A stretch of DNA of 64,000 bases, from the NCBI GenBank assembly GCA_043775015.1, contig JAYVSV010000047.1, positions 87,367 to 151,366 of the forward strand, given 5' to 3'. This DNA comes from CANJXF01 sp043775015 (GTDB taxonomy: Bacteria > Verrucomicrobiota > Verrucomicrobiia > Limisphaerales > CANJXF01). The notes under the pieces were generated by a model. That model was not told the DNA's origin, searched no databases, and was given only the letters and a program-made list of their open reading frames with translations. Position numbers and translations under genes: made by a program. This document shows positions 9,246-17,538 of the stretch, piece by piece; within the stretch, counting starts at the first letter, position 1, and each line of letters begins with the position of its first letter.

Positions 9246-9448
9246 ACCGCCACAAGGAGAGCATCGAAACGCTCCTTTGGCACGGGAAGCCCGTCGTCTT
9301 GCAGAGCCAGAACGTAACCTTCAATCGCCTCGCGAATATTGGCGATGGCAGCTTCCCGGCTTTCGCCCTGAGAGACGCAACCGGGAAGACTCGGACATTC
9401 CGCCACCCAAAAGCTATCTTCGCCGGGATAGATCATGACCTGTCGCAT
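9242..9448 (-). CDS. hicB: HicB-family antitoxin
   Basis: 68 residues, MRQVMIYPGEDSFWVAECPS then LPGCVSQGESREAAIANIRE, the partial RNase-H-like HicB fold. It overlaps the start of hicA by four bases and precedes it, so the order is hicB-hicA, the less common arrangement. HicB neutralises the HicA mRNA interferase and can bind its own promoter; no C-terminal HTH/RHH DNA-binding domain is present at this length. The pair is read opposite to tatD and lies between two copies of the tatD 3' end. Confidence 0.88.
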   Translation of the reverse strand: MRQVMIYPGEDSFWVAECPSLPGCVSQGESREAAIANIREAIEGYVLALQDDGLPVPKERFDALLVAV

Positions 9449-9510
9449 GTGAAGAAAATAAGCGAGGCCACAGGAAAGCTCAACTTAAACAATTTGTTAG
9501 ATGGTTGAAA

Positions 9511-9690
9511 TTCATGCTGGAAACCGATTGCCCGTATCTCGCGCCGATTCCATATCGCGGCAAACGATGCGAACCGGCTTACGTGAAAGAAATTTCCGAA
9601 GTCGCCGCACAGGTGAAAAACTGTTCGCTGGAAGAATTAAGCAAAGCAACGTGCGCAACGGCACGGGAGCTTTTTAGAAAACTTTCCTGA
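9511..9690 (+). pseudogene. tatD: Second, diverged copy of the tatD 3' end
   Basis: This segment aligns without gaps to 8841-9020, the last 180 bases of tatD. I count 163 of 180 matching bases; 12 of the 17 differences are synonymous and 56 of 59 encoded residues are the same (ending ARELFRKLS instead of AREFFRKIF). No start or body of a second tatD is present upstream; the match begins abruptly at 9511. The two copies bracket hicBA. Confidence 0.9.
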
Positions 9691-9718
9691 TTTAAATTCG
9701 CTAGTGACCAAGGCCGAT

Positions 9719-10384
9719 TCATTGATAGAAATATTCCAGCGGCACCTTAATAGATTTCGAGGTGTCGATCTTCCAAGTGCTACCGTCCTTGATCAAGGTC
9801 AAGAGCAACGGGCTATCACCAACAGGCACGCGATATGTGATAGTCTTGGATTTTGAATCATCAGATGGTTTGCTTGATCGAAGAACCGGCATCGCCTCAA
9901 TCACACCCTCATATACGTCCATATCGCCGGAAGGAGGAGTGTCTTTTGGGCCAGTCATCTTCACTTTGCTGGCATCCGTTGTTAGCCTCTTAAGCAGTGC
10001 TTCGTCGTGTGTAAGGCTCGCGTAGATAAACGTTTGAATCAGTTTGCGGTGTAAGTTGTAAATCCCGTCCAGATTGAAAGCGGGATCAATTCGGCCATCG
10101 CGAACTTCTATAAAACTAATTTCGTTGCGAACCATTGCGGTAAAAACACCCTTGTCCTTCAACTTCATAGACGCAACTTCAGCGAGGGCGTTAGTATTCT
10201 TAGCCCCGCGCAGCATCCACAAATCTTCGGATGGGACACATATCTGAGCGATGTCGATTCCGTCGGCTCCGTAAATGTATTGTAAGAATTGTTTTGCTAA
10301 TGGTTCTTTGGAGAACGCGGTTTGCGAGATCAGCGCGAACAATAAAAAAATGTGGATTGTCGGATTAGTAATTGAGCGAACCAT
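9719..10384 (-). CDS. Exported hypothetical protein
   Basis: 221 residues with an N-terminal signal peptide (ITNPTIHIFLLFALISQTAF, cleavage near SQTAFS). I do not recognise the family. The body alternates charged helices (EPLAKQFLQYIYG; YNLHRKLIQTFIYASLTHDE) with a C-terminal strand-rich half (TITYRVPVGDSPLLLTL; GSTWKIDTSKS) of the sort seen in small periplasmic SnoaL/NTF2-like domains (residues TLIKDGSTWKID). That fold suggestion is weak. No lipobox Cys. It stands alone, facing the DUF167 gene remnant upstream. Confidence 0.65.
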   Translation of the reverse strand: MVRSITNPTIHIFLLFALISQTAFSKEPLAKQFLQYIYGADGIDIAQICVPSEDLWMLRGAKNTNALAEVASMKLKDKGVFTAMVRNEISFIEVRDGRIDPAFNLDGIYNLHRKLIQTFIYASLTHDEALLKRLTTDASKVKMTGPKDTPPSGDMDVYEGVIEAMPVLRSSKPSDDSKSKTITYRVPVGDSPLLLTLIKDGSTWKIDTSKSIKVPLEYFYQ

Positions 10385-10404
10385 GGGCGCACCATCGCAG
10401 AAAC

Positions 10405-10501
10405 CTATTTTGCCGCAAGCGCGTTCTCACAGACATTCAAAACGTCCTCCAACCGTTTGCCCTTCGATCCAAACCGTTTTGTGGCGCGAAGTCTGGCCGC
10501 G
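10405..10501 (-). pseudogene. Second copy of the DUF167 gene 3' end
   Basis: Bases 10460-10501 are identical (42 of 42) to 10748-10789 inside the intact DUF167 gene, and weaker similarity continues to 10438 against 10727. Read on the minus strand it encodes RGQTSRHKTVWIEGQTV; after a one-base frame change it continues EDVLNVCENALAAK and stops at 10405-10407, an alternative C-terminus to the EEVLTDLKSK of the intact gene. No 5' portion exists here. The palindromic element 10508-10693 separates the two copies. Confidence 0.8.
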
Positions 10502-10507
10502 TTTTTA

Positions 10508-10693
10508 TCCCGGAGGGATTGCCGAAAATAGCCCGGCGTTTTAACGTCGGGAAATTGTGAGGAAAATAAAAAAGTCCCGAAGGGACGGCTGACGCTTGCC
10601 GCGCGTTTTCGTCCGTCCCTTCGGGACTAACTTCCTTTGGTGAATTGACCCGGCGTTAAAACGCCGGGCTATTCTCAAATGTCCCTCCGGGAC
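10508..10693. repeat. Nested palindromic element between the two DUF167 tails
   Basis: Outer arms 10508-10551 and 10649-10693 are near-perfect inverted copies built around AGCCCGGCGTTTTAACG and TCCCGGAGGGA. Inside lies a second, perfect 16-bp hairpin (10573-10588 with 10613-10628, core GTCCCGAAGGGAC). No ORF of note is encoded. The nested design, G+C-rich arms and intergenic location fit a REP/MITE-like element. Confidence 0.85.
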
Positions 10694-10705
10694 TTGTGGA
10701 ATTAT

Positions 10706-11005
10706 CTACTTGGATTTTAGGTCGGTCAAAACTTCCTCAACTGTTTTCCCTTCGATCCAAACCGTTTTGTGGCGCGAAGTCTGGCCGCGCACGATTTGGA
10801 TTCTGCCGCGAGAACAATTCAACTTTTCGGCAAGCAAATCGACCAGAGCCTGATTCGCGGCGGCATCGACGGGCGGCGCGGTCACTTTGATTTTTAATTC
10901 GTCGCCGAGCGGTGCGCCGATTTCGTTGGTCGAAGCGCGCGGCTGCAATTTCACGGCGAGATAAACTCCGTTGGCGTGCAGGCGAATGAAACCGGGTTGC
11001 GACAT
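10706..11005 (-). CDS. DUF167 (YggU-like) family protein
   Basis: 99 residues from ATG 11005 (MSQPGFIRLHANGVYLAVKL). The DUF167 signature is clear: VKLQPRASTNEI, then GDELKIKVTAPPVDAAANQA, a Leu-rich helix (LVDLLAEKL) and the final GQTSRHKTVWIEG strand. Family length is usually 90-110 residues; function is unknown and it is cytoplasmic. The ORF is open far upstream to 11644 but that stretch is antisense to larE and has no coding character. The 3' end is duplicated downstream. Confidence 0.88.
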   Translation of the reverse strand: MSQPGFIRLHANGVYLAVKLQPRASTNEIGAPLGDELKIKVTAPPVDAAANQALVDLLAEKLNCSRGRIQIVRGQTSRHKTVWIEGKTVEEVLTDLKSK

Positions 11006-11161
11006 TTCAGAAAAAAAACAGGAAACGACACGAATTTCACGAATTATCACGAACTTTCGGAAAACCGTTTTGAATTCGTGCCAATTCGTGAAATTCGTGT
11101 CTGTCTTGTTTCCGATTGTTGCTGCCACTCGACTTTCATCTGAGCTGATGGCAAATTTTCC

Positions 11162-12076
11162 GTGGTGGAAAATAAACTCGAACAACTTCGCGCGCTGTTG
11201 CGCTCTTACGGTTCCTGCCTCGTCGCTTATTCCGGCGGCGTGGATTCGGTTTTTCTCGCGCACGTTGCCCACGAAATTCTCGGTAAAAAATCTTTGGCGG
11301 TGATTGCGGATTCGCCGAGCTTGCCACGACGTGAATTTCAGGAGGCCATGGAAATCGCAGAGAAATTTTCGTTTCCAGTTCGCGTTGTTCAGACCAATGA
11401 ATTTCAAAATGAATCGTATCTGGCGAACCCGAACAACCGCTGTTATTTCTGCAAACACGAATTGTTTACGGAATTGGAGCCGATTGCGCGCGACGAAAAA
11501 TTCGCAGTGATTGCCTATGGCGAAAACGCGAGCGACATCGGCGATCATCGTCCGGGCGCGAAAGCGGCGTCGGAATTTCAAGTGTGCGCACCGCTCAAGC
11601 AAGTGGGTTTGACGAAAGCGCAGATTCGCGAACTTTCCGCGCAACTCGGTTTGCCGACGGCGGACAAACCGCAGATGGCCTGCTTGAGTTCGCGCATTCC
11701 CTACGGCGAATCGGTCACGCCGGAAAAGCTGCGGATGATTGAAGAAGCGGAATATATTTTAAAGGATTTAGGTTTTTTTGACGTGCGGGTTCGACACCAT
11801 GAACTGGGTTCAAAGTTTAATGGTCAAAGTTCAAAGTTGCCTGTCGCTTCGGGAGAACTTGAAACTTTAAACCTGAAACCTGGAACTATCACGCATCTGG
11901 CTCGCATCGAAGTTGGCCCAAGCGAAATTAAACGACTTTTCGAAAACGACGCATTTTCCGAGATTGCGAATGCATTAAAGAAAATCGGTTACGCCCACGT
12001 CACGCTCGACCTGCAAGGATATCGTCGCGGCAGCATGAACGAAGCCCCAATTCAGTTTGGCAAAGTCAAATCTTAG
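11162..12076 (+). CDS. larE: LarE-like ATP-dependent sacrificial sulfur transferase
   Basis: 304 residues from GTG 11162. PP-loop ATP pyrophosphatase motif AYSGGVDSVFLAHVA (residues about 22-36), then NPNNRCYFCKHELF, IAYGENASDIGDHRPG and MACLSSRIPYGE; the Cys in CLSSR corresponds, from memory, to the sulfur-donor Cys of characterised LarE. LarE donates sulfur to a pyridinium adenylate in making the nickel-pincer cofactor; no larB or larC is nearby. After VRVRHH, relatives go nearly directly to ARIEVGP; here about 30 residues (GSKFNGQSSKLP ... LNLKPGT) intervene, encoded by an inverted repeat (11808-11886). Confidence 0.85.
   Translation: MVENKLEQLRALLRSYGSCLVAYSGGVDSVFLAHVAHEILGKKSLAVIADSPSLPRREFQEAMEIAEKFSFPVRVVQTNEFQNESYLANPNNRCYFCKHELFTELEPIARDEKFAVIAYGENASDIGDHRPGAKAASEFQVCAPLKQVGLTKAQIRELSAQLGLPTADKPQMACLSSRIPYGESVTPEKLRMIEEAEYILKDLGFFDVRVRHHELGSKFNGQSSKLPVASGELETLNLKPGTITHLARIEVGPSEIKRLFENDAFSEIANALKKIGYAHVTLDLQGYRRGSMNEAPIQFGKVKS
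11808..11886. repeat. Imperfect inverted repeat inserted in frame in larE
   Basis: Arms 11808-11838 and 11856-11886 match as reverse complements at 23 of 31 positions. The unit is itself built from short GTTCAAAGTT-type repeats. It lies at the junction between the conserved VRVRHH and ARIEVG blocks of LarE and keeps the frame. Confidence 0.65.
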
Positions 12077-12104
12077 AGTGTATTTGAAAAATCCTTCAAA
12101 CCGC

Positions 12105-12191
12105 GTAGCAGCCGGGGTAACGAGGCTCAAATATTCCGGTGCTCCACAGAACGCCGCTGAAAAATTGGAGCCTCGTTACCTCGGCTGCTAC
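12105..12191. repeat. Palindromic element (24-bp arms) between larE and a small membrane gene
   Basis: Arms 12105-12128 and 12168-12191 are reverse complements at 23 of 24 positions (core GTAACGAGGCTC), with a 39-base loop. It begins 29 bases after the larE stop. It could act as a transcript end but has no T-run, so a REP-like repeat is more likely. Confidence 0.85.
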
Positions 12192-12260
12192 TTCTCATGT
12201 TGGCGGTCCATTTCAAATCGGAAAGCTTGAAACCTTGGCAAACCTGTTTATTCTCCGCGC

Positions 12261-12419
12261 ATGAACTTTTTCTTGGCTTGTCTCGCTTGGATTTTTATTG
12301 GCGCAGTTTTGGGTCTGGGCATCTGGCTTTTCGCCGTCAAAGGCATCGTCTGGCTTTTTGCCATCAGCGTAGTCGCCTTTATTGTTGCCGTCGGAAAAAT
12401 CGGCTGCGCGACGCATTAA
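12261..12419 (+). CDS. Small conserved-looking membrane protein (52 aa)
   Basis: ATG at 12261 opens MNFFLACLAWIFIGAVLGLG, followed by IWLFAVKGIVWLFAISVVAF and a polar end (GKIGCATH). Two closely spaced hydrophobic helices of about 17-20 residues each, with Lys in the turn, suggest an inner-membrane hairpin. The frame has normal codon use, unlike the overlapping longer frame in another phase, which encodes a Cys/Arg-rich unlikely protein. Function unknown. Confidence 0.65.
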   Translation: MNFFLACLAWIFIGAVLGLGIWLFAVKGIVWLFAISVVAFIVAVGKIGCATH

Positions 12420-12455
12420 TCGCCGCCGCCTTCTAATTTCTGTCTGCTCCCTTTT

Positions 12456-13091
12456 CTATCGATTCGGCTGCGGCGTGTAGCGGAGATACGGTTTGATTTT
12501 CCGCATTCCTTTTGGGAAAAGTGTCGCAGCTTCGTCATCCTTCACCGCTGGAGTGATGATGCAATCCTGTCCATTCTCCCAATTCGCCGGCGTCGCGACT
12601 TTGTGTTTGGCGGTCAGTTGCAACGAATCAATCACGCGGAGCAATTCAAAAAAATTTCTGCCGGTTGAAGCCGGATAGGTCAGAGTCAGCTTGATCTTTT
12701 TATCCGGCCCAACAATGAAAACGGAGCGCACCGTGAACGTATCATCGGCATTCGGATGAATCATGTCATAAGCCGTCGCAACTTTTCGATCTGGGTCTGC
12801 GATGATTGGGAAATTCATCTGGGTATTTTGCGTTTCGTTGATGTCGCAAATCCAGCCGTGGTGCGATTCGATCGGGTCAACGCTGATCGCCACGACTTTG
12901 ACGCCGCGCTTGTCGAATTCTGATTTAATTTTCGCGACCGCGCCGAGTTCTGTTGTGCAAACCGGTGTGTAATCTTTCGGATGGGAAAAAATAATTCCCC
13001 AGCCGCCGCCGAGCCATTGGTGAAAATCAATCGGGCCTTCCGTGGTAACCGCCGTAAAATTTGGAGCTTCGTCGCCTAATCTTAGTGCCAT
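12456..13091 (-). CDS. 1-Cys peroxiredoxin (Prx6 family)
   Basis: 211 residues from ATG 13091 (MALRLGDEAPNFTA). The peroxidatic site is FSHPKDYTPVCTTELGAV; the Prx6-type C-terminal domain follows (VRSVFIVGPDKKIKLTLTYP, GRNFFELLRVIDSLQLT, DCIITPAVKDDEA, KPYLRYTPQP). No second conserved Cys at a resolving position, consistent with the 1-Cys class. It reduces hydrogen peroxide and organic hydroperoxides in the cytoplasm. Length matches the family (210-225). The ORF is open to 13169, but the family-typical start is at 13091. Confidence 0.93.
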   Translation of the reverse strand: MALRLGDEAPNFTAVTTEGPIDFHQWLGGGWGIIFSHPKDYTPVCTTELGAVAKIKSEFDKRGVKVVAISVDPIESHHGWICDINETQNTQMNFPIIADPDRKVATAYDMIHPNADDTFTVRSVFIVGPDKKIKLTLTYPASTGRNFFELLRVIDSLQLTAKHKVATPANWENGQDCIITPAVKDDEAATLFPKGMRKIKPYLRYTPQPNR

Positions 13092-13178
13092 AAAAATTCT
13101 TTTGCTAAAATTCCGAGCAACATTGCTCAGAGGAGGGGCGAGAATACAAATCGCCGCGATGGACGACAAGATGGATTT

Positions 13179-13511
13179 TCACGACTCCAACAGGCGATCG
13201 GCTGGCGGAGCGGGCGGGTTTTTCTTTCGCATCGAAACAACGAGCGCAACGCATCCCGTCCACGTCGGCAGCATATCGGCAACAGGAATAAATTCCACGG
13301 CAAACGTCGGCAACAGCAACCAGTGAAAGCCGAGCAGCGCGATTTCGAGAATCATCGCGATGACATCGATGATTTCGTCAAAGAATGTCCAGCCAAGCGG
13401 GCCAAGCAATAATTGTAATCCGTCGGCAACAACGGCAACGGCGAACGCGAGGCCGATGCGGAGCGGGGTGAGGCGACGAGGTTGAAAAATTTTTAAGCCG
13501 CGGACATTCAT
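13179..13511 (-). CDS. Small integral membrane protein
   Basis: 110 residues. A basic N-terminus (FQPRRLTPLRIG) is followed by three hydrophobic stretches: GLAFAVAVVADGLQLLLGPL, IIDVIAMILEIALLGFHWLL and the region FIPVADMLPTWTGCVALVVS. The pattern resembles uncharacterised short membrane proteins in Verrucomicrobia; I do not recognise a function. It starts six bases after the tonB-like gene stops, on the same strand, so the two are probably co-transcribed. Confidence 0.7.
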   Translation of the reverse strand: MNVRGLKIFQPRRLTPLRIGLAFAVAVVADGLQLLLGPLGWTFFDEIIDVIAMILEIALLGFHWLLLPTFAVEFIPVADMLPTWTGCVALVVSMRKKNPPAPPADRLLES

Positions 13512-13517
13512 TCGTGG

Positions 13518-14222
13518 TTAGTTTGATAATTTGAAAGAGATTGGAATCTCGACAGACGAAACGATGGCGTGATTGTCAACCTTGGCCGGTTCAAAACTCC
13601 AGGCGCGCACCGCTTCGACCGCTGCATTGTCCAACAGCGAAAACCCGGTTCCTTGTTTGACTTCGACTTTTTCCGCCGTGCCTCTGACATCGACAACCAC
13701 CAGCAAAATCACCAATCCCTCCTGGCGTTTGCGGCGCGCTTGAGGCGGATAAACCGGCTGGCGATTTTCCCGGTAACGAGGCTCAGCGTTCACGACAACG
13801 TTCGGAGGCGAAGGCGAAGCATTATTTTGCGCGAACGTTTCCGGGCGGGGCAGGGGAGTAATTTCGATTTGCGCAATGGATTTTGAGTTCGTGGTTGAAA
13901 TCGGTTCTGCCGGAGTTGGGAGAATGACAGTCGCTGCAACCGGTTTCGCTGACTGTGGCTCATCCGGTTTTTGGACCGGCTTGATTTCTGCGGGCGGCAA
14001 ACTGTTCTGAATGTTTTGAACGATTTTCGGAACGGGAAGAACCGGTTCCGGGACAGGCGCTTGTTCCGGTGTGCTTGCAACCTCCTCATAACGCCGTATC
14101 GAAATTAAAACTCCCGAGTCCGACAGGTCGGGAGGGTCTGCGGAATAATGGAACGCGAGAGGGATGGCGGCGCAATGCACCACCAACGAAATCAACAACG
14201 CTATTTTCCAACGCTCACTCAC
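13518..14222 (-). CDS. Energy transducer TonB
   Basis: 234 residues: short cytoplasmic start (MSERWK), one transmembrane anchor (IALLISLVVHCAAIPLAF), a Pro-rich periplasmic spacer (about 30-150; PVPEPVLPVPKIVQ), and a TonB C-terminal domain (about 150-234; RQPVYPPQARRKRQEGLVIL ... VEAVRAWSFEPAK). It transmits proton-motive energy to outer-membrane receptors. The gene is divergent from the TonB-dependent receptor at 14370, with about 147 bases between, so both could share a regulatory region. Confidence 0.9.
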   Translation of the reverse strand: MSERWKIALLISLVVHCAAIPLAFHYSADPPDLSDSGVLISIRRYEEVASTPEQAPVPEPVLPVPKIVQNIQNSLPPAEIKPVQKPDEPQSAKPVAATVILPTPAEPISTTNSKSIAQIEITPLPRPETFAQNNASPSPPNVVVNAEPRYRENRQPVYPPQARRKRQEGLVILLVVVDVRGTAEKVEVKQGTGFSLLDNAAVEAVRAWSFEPAKVDNHAIVSSVEIPISFKLSN

Positions 14223-14369
14223 AACATCAATCTGCCGATAAAAGCTAAACCATTTTGCCGGGACACATTCGCATTCTGCCCGGTTCCTAGCATAAATTTC
14301 CAGAAAACTTCTTGTTTCGCGGTCAGCCTACCTCTAAAACGCAGGCTTGTTGCCGATTAAAATCTAAAT

Positions 14370-16502
14370 ATGAAATACATTTCCATCTGTGTTGTTGCTT
14401 TTGTGACGGGTTCATTTCTCTTTTCTGCCTCGGCCCAAACCAACGAATCCGCAACCGGTTCGTCCACTTATCGACTGCCAACGGTGACGGTTTTCGGGGC
14501 GGTGGCCAATTCCACGCAAGCCGTCACGCAGGCGGGGAACGCGGTAACCGTGCTCTCGGGCGAACAGGTTCGGCCCGGTGCAATTACGGCCACGCGTGAG
14601 TTGGGAACTTATTTGCCAAACGTCACGGTTTTCGATGGGAACAACGATCGATCACCAAAGTTTTCCATTCGCGGCTTGCGTGAAAATAATTTTGGCGCCG
14701 GCGATCCTGCGGTTGGCATGTATGTCGATGACATTCCTTACACCGATTTGAATTCCCGTGGGCTGGCGTTGTTCGACATCGAGCAAGTGGAATTTTTGCG
14801 CGGCCCACAAGGAACGTTGTTTGGCGCGAACGGCCCCGGCGGCGTCATCAATATTGTGACACGCCAGCCGACGAATAAATGGGAAGGGCGCGGCGGTTTT
14901 ACTTACGGCAACTACGACGAGCAGATTTATGAAGCCAGCCTGCGCGGCCCGATTGTCGCCGACAAATTGTCACTCGGCTTGTCCGGGATTTATTCAAGCC
15001 GCGATGGTTTCGTGCGCAACAGTTTCAATGACAATCATCCTGATGACAAACAAACCAAGGCCGGGCGGGCGCAACTGCGCTGGACTCCAACCGAGACGCT
15101 TGATTTTTCGCTCGTCGTGCACGGCCAAAGTTTCGACGATGGCTATATTCCAACCTACTATAGAGGCCACGATAAAAATCTCTTTTCCGTGCAGCGCGAT
15201 TATGACGGATATGTCGATACCGACACCTGGGGCACGGCTTTTAAAGGCAGTTTTGAAAATGAAGTAGTCAAGGTGACTTCGGTTTCCTCTTATCGAAATT
15301 GGAAGCAGGATTTAAAGCAGGATTTCGATTTTAGTTCCGCGCCGATTCGCATCGGCTTTGCCCAGCCGGATCTCGATCAATGGAGCCAGGAAATGCGCGT
15401 GCAATCGGTTGATGAAACGAAAGATTTCAAATGGCTCGGTGGCATTTTTTATTCTAACGGAGATTTGGAAAACGACACGGGTAGTGTCGAGCTTGCGCCC
15501 AATCCGCAATTGCCTTTGCCCCCACCCACAACGTTTCGCACGGTGTCGGATTCTATCGCCAAATCTTACGCGGTTTTCGGGCAGGGGACCTACACGGTTC
15601 GGGAGAAATTGGATTTCACGGCGGGACTTCGCTTCACCTATGACGACCGCTCTGTGCATCGCACTCGCAGTTTGGAAAATGGATTTATACCGGGCGGCTC
15701 ACAAACTTTGGGAGCGTGGGATGCTTCAGAGCGTTTCATCGATTTGTCGCCCAAGTTTGGATTCGGTTATCATTTCACGCCCGAAGTTGAAACCTACGCC
15801 AGCATCGCTCGCGGTTATCAAAGTGGCGGGTTTAATGTTGCCACGGATGCAGAAACCGATGCGGATTTCGATCCGTCGCATTCCTGGAACTATGAGCTTG
15901 GTTTAAAATCAAAATGGCTCTCCGACCGCCTTTTCGCCAATGTGGCCGTTTTCTACACAGACACTCATAATTATCAGGTCTATCAGATCAACCCCGCCAA
16001 TCCCTCACAGGCTTACATCGTCAATGCCGACCGTGTGAGCAGCTATGGCGCGGAGTTGGATTTGACGGCGCGTCCGTATAAAAAATTGGACCTAAGCGCG
16101 GCTTTTGGCGTGACGAAAGCGACGTTCAATAACTTCACTGATAAAAACACCGGGGTAAATTTTGATGGCAACGACGTGAATTTCGTTCCTGAATTCACCG
16201 CCAACCTCGCCGTGCAATATCATTTTCCGTGCAACATCTATGCCCGGGTGGAACTGCAAGGAGTGGGTAAATATTATCTCGACGAAGCAAACAGCACCGA
16301 CCAGAGCGCCTACGGTTTGTTGAATGCCCGCATCGGTTACCAGCACTCGCATTTTGAAATTTACCTTTTTGGCAGAAATCTTTTGGACAAGGAATACGTC
16401 AACAACGCACTTGATTTGCGCAATAGTTTTCAACCCGATTTGCTCATCCGGCAACCGGGCGATCCCATGACCATTGGAGTTGCGCTGAGCGCGAACTTCT
16501 AG
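14370..16502 (+). CDS. TonB-dependent outer-membrane receptor
   Basis: 710 residues. Signal peptide to about residue 22 (SASAQ). Plug domain with GNAVTVLSGEQVRPGAITAT, PKFSIRGLRENNFG, YVDDIPYTD, IEQVEFLRGPQGTLFGANG and PGGVINIVTRQPT; then a 22-strand-type beta-barrel ending in an aromatic residue (TIGVALSANF), as for BAM substrates. Many strands carry alternating aromatics typical of siderophore or polyphenol receptors of the FepA/FhuE kind; no substrate can be assigned. No cobalamin or other riboswitch was seen in the 147-base upstream gap. Neighbouring divergent tonB supports function. Confidence 0.92.
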   Translation: MKYISICVVAFVTGSFLFSASAQTNESATGSSTYRLPTVTVFGAVANSTQAVTQAGNAVTVLSGEQVRPGAITATRELGTYLPNVTVFDGNNDRSPKFSIRGLRENNFGAGDPAVGMYVDDIPYTDLNSRGLALFDIEQVEFLRGPQGTLFGANGPGGVINIVTRQPTNKWEGRGGFTYGNYDEQIYEASLRGPIVADKLSLGLSGIYSSRDGFVRNSFNDNHPDDKQTKAGRAQLRWTPTETLDFSLVVHGQSFDDGYIPTYYRGHDKNLFSVQRDYDGYVDTDTWGTAFKGSFENEVVKVTSVSSYRNWKQDLKQDFDFSSAPIRIGFAQPDLDQWSQEMRVQSVDETKDFKWLGGIFYSNGDLENDTGSVELAPNPQLPLPPPTTFRTVSDSIAKSYAVFGQGTYTVREKLDFTAGLRFTYDDRSVHRTRSLENGFIPGGSQTLGAWDASERFIDLSPKFGFGYHFTPEVETYASIARGYQSGGFNVATDAETDADFDPSHSWNYELGLKSKWLSDRLFANVAVFYTDTHNYQVYQINPANPSQAYIVNADRVSSYGAELDLTARPYKKLDLSAAFGVTKATFNNFTDKNTGVNFDGNDVNFVPEFTANLAVQYHFPCNIYARVELQGVGKYYLDEANSTDQSAYGLLNARIGYQHSHFEIYLFGRNLLDKEYVNNALDLRNSFQPDLLIRQPGDPMTIGVALSANF

Positions 16503-16520
16503 TACGAACGTGGCTCCCAG

Positions 16521-17399
16521 ATGAATGAGCCGATCGCATTTTTAACCTTCGCGCTAATTGGCGTCACATGCTGGATTTCGTACCTTGGATTCAAGAGCGC
16601 CGCTTTCGAACGGAAATACATCTTTTGCCCGGAGAATATTCTCAGGCACAAAGAATATTACCGGCTGATCAGTTCAGGTTTTTTACACGCCGACTGGCAG
16701 CATCTTTTTTTCAACATGCTGAGCCTCTATTTTTTTGGAGAGGCGATTGAACTTTATTTCGGGAGACTGATTCTCCTGGTCATTTATTTCGCGGCCATCG
16801 TCGGAGGGAATCTCCTTTCATTGTATCTCCACCGCCATCACGACTACCTTGCTTACGGAGCGTCGGGCGGAGTTTGCGGGGTGATTTTCGCGCACATTTT
16901 TTTGTTTCCCGGGGGAAGTATTTCGAGTGGCTTGCTTCCGATTTTCATTCCATCCTGGCTCTACGCGGTTCTGTTTATGGCTGGATCGTTCTACCGGATG
17001 AAGACGCAAAAGGACAACATCGGCCATGACGCTCATCTGGGCGGCGCGATCATTGGATTATTTACCACCGCAGCACTAAAACCCGGGATCATCGGCCAAA
17101 GTCCTTACCTGTTTCTGACGATTACACTCGGATCCATCCTGCTGTTCGTTTATCTCGCAAAGAATCCGATGTTCCTCCCGCTGGCGCACGTGATGTCGAT
17201 GCCGAAACGGAAATCGCTTTTCAAAATGTTTTCGAAGTCACGGCCGAAAAACTTTCAGGTGGACGCGCTGCTCGAGAAAATTGCCGGGAAAGGAATTCAC
17301 AGTCTGACCAAAGAAGAGCACGCCTTCCTCAGCGGCGTTTCGGACAAATACAAAAGACGGGCGGAATCCAAGAAGCCCAAGTCCGGGTTGATCATTTAA
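16521..17399 (+). CDS. Rhomboid-family intramembrane serine protease
   Basis: 292 residues with six to seven membrane helices. Hallmarks: HADWQHLFFNMLSLYFFGEA after the first helix, catalytic Ser in AYGASGGVCGVIF, and catalytic His in HDAHLGGAIIG. The C-terminal cytoplasmic tail (about 230-292) is charged and ends in AFLSGVSDKYKRRAESKKPK. Rhomboids cleave transmembrane substrates within the bilayer. Begins 18 bases after the receptor stop, so possibly an operon with it. The last 112 bases, 17288-17399, recur at 21580-21691, on the far side of two oppositely oriented genes. Confidence 0.92.
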   Translation: MNEPIAFLTFALIGVTCWISYLGFKSAAFERKYIFCPENILRHKEYYRLISSGFLHADWQHLFFNMLSLYFFGEAIELYFGRLILLVIYFAAIVGGNLLSLYLHRHHDYLAYGASGGVCGVIFAHIFLFPGGSISSGLLPIFIPSWLYAVLFMAGSFYRMKTQKDNIGHDAHLGGAIIGLFTTAALKPGIIGQSPYLFLTITLGSILLFVYLAKNPMFLPLAHVMSMPKRKSLFKMFSKSRPKNFQVDALLEKIAGKGIHSLTKEEHAFLSGVSDKYKRRAESKKPKSGLII

Positions 17400-17538
17400 C
17401 ATCGCAGTCCCTTTGTTTCGGACTGATATGTGGTCTGACTTTCCCCAGAGCGATGTTCTGGTGTAATTCTTCAAGGATTAACGCGAGATGAGAACCAAGA
17501 TTTTTCTTTTGAGTCAAGCAACTGCGGTAGATTGAAAC

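Noticed and set aside
10706..11644. Long minus-strand frame extending the DUF167 gene upstream
   Set aside because: The extension is antisense to larE and of poor coding character; the family start is at 11005.
14223..14369. Possible riboswitch ahead of the TonB-dependent receptor
   Set aside because: No cobalamin, TPP or other conserved box could be seen; only an ordinary divergent promoter gap.
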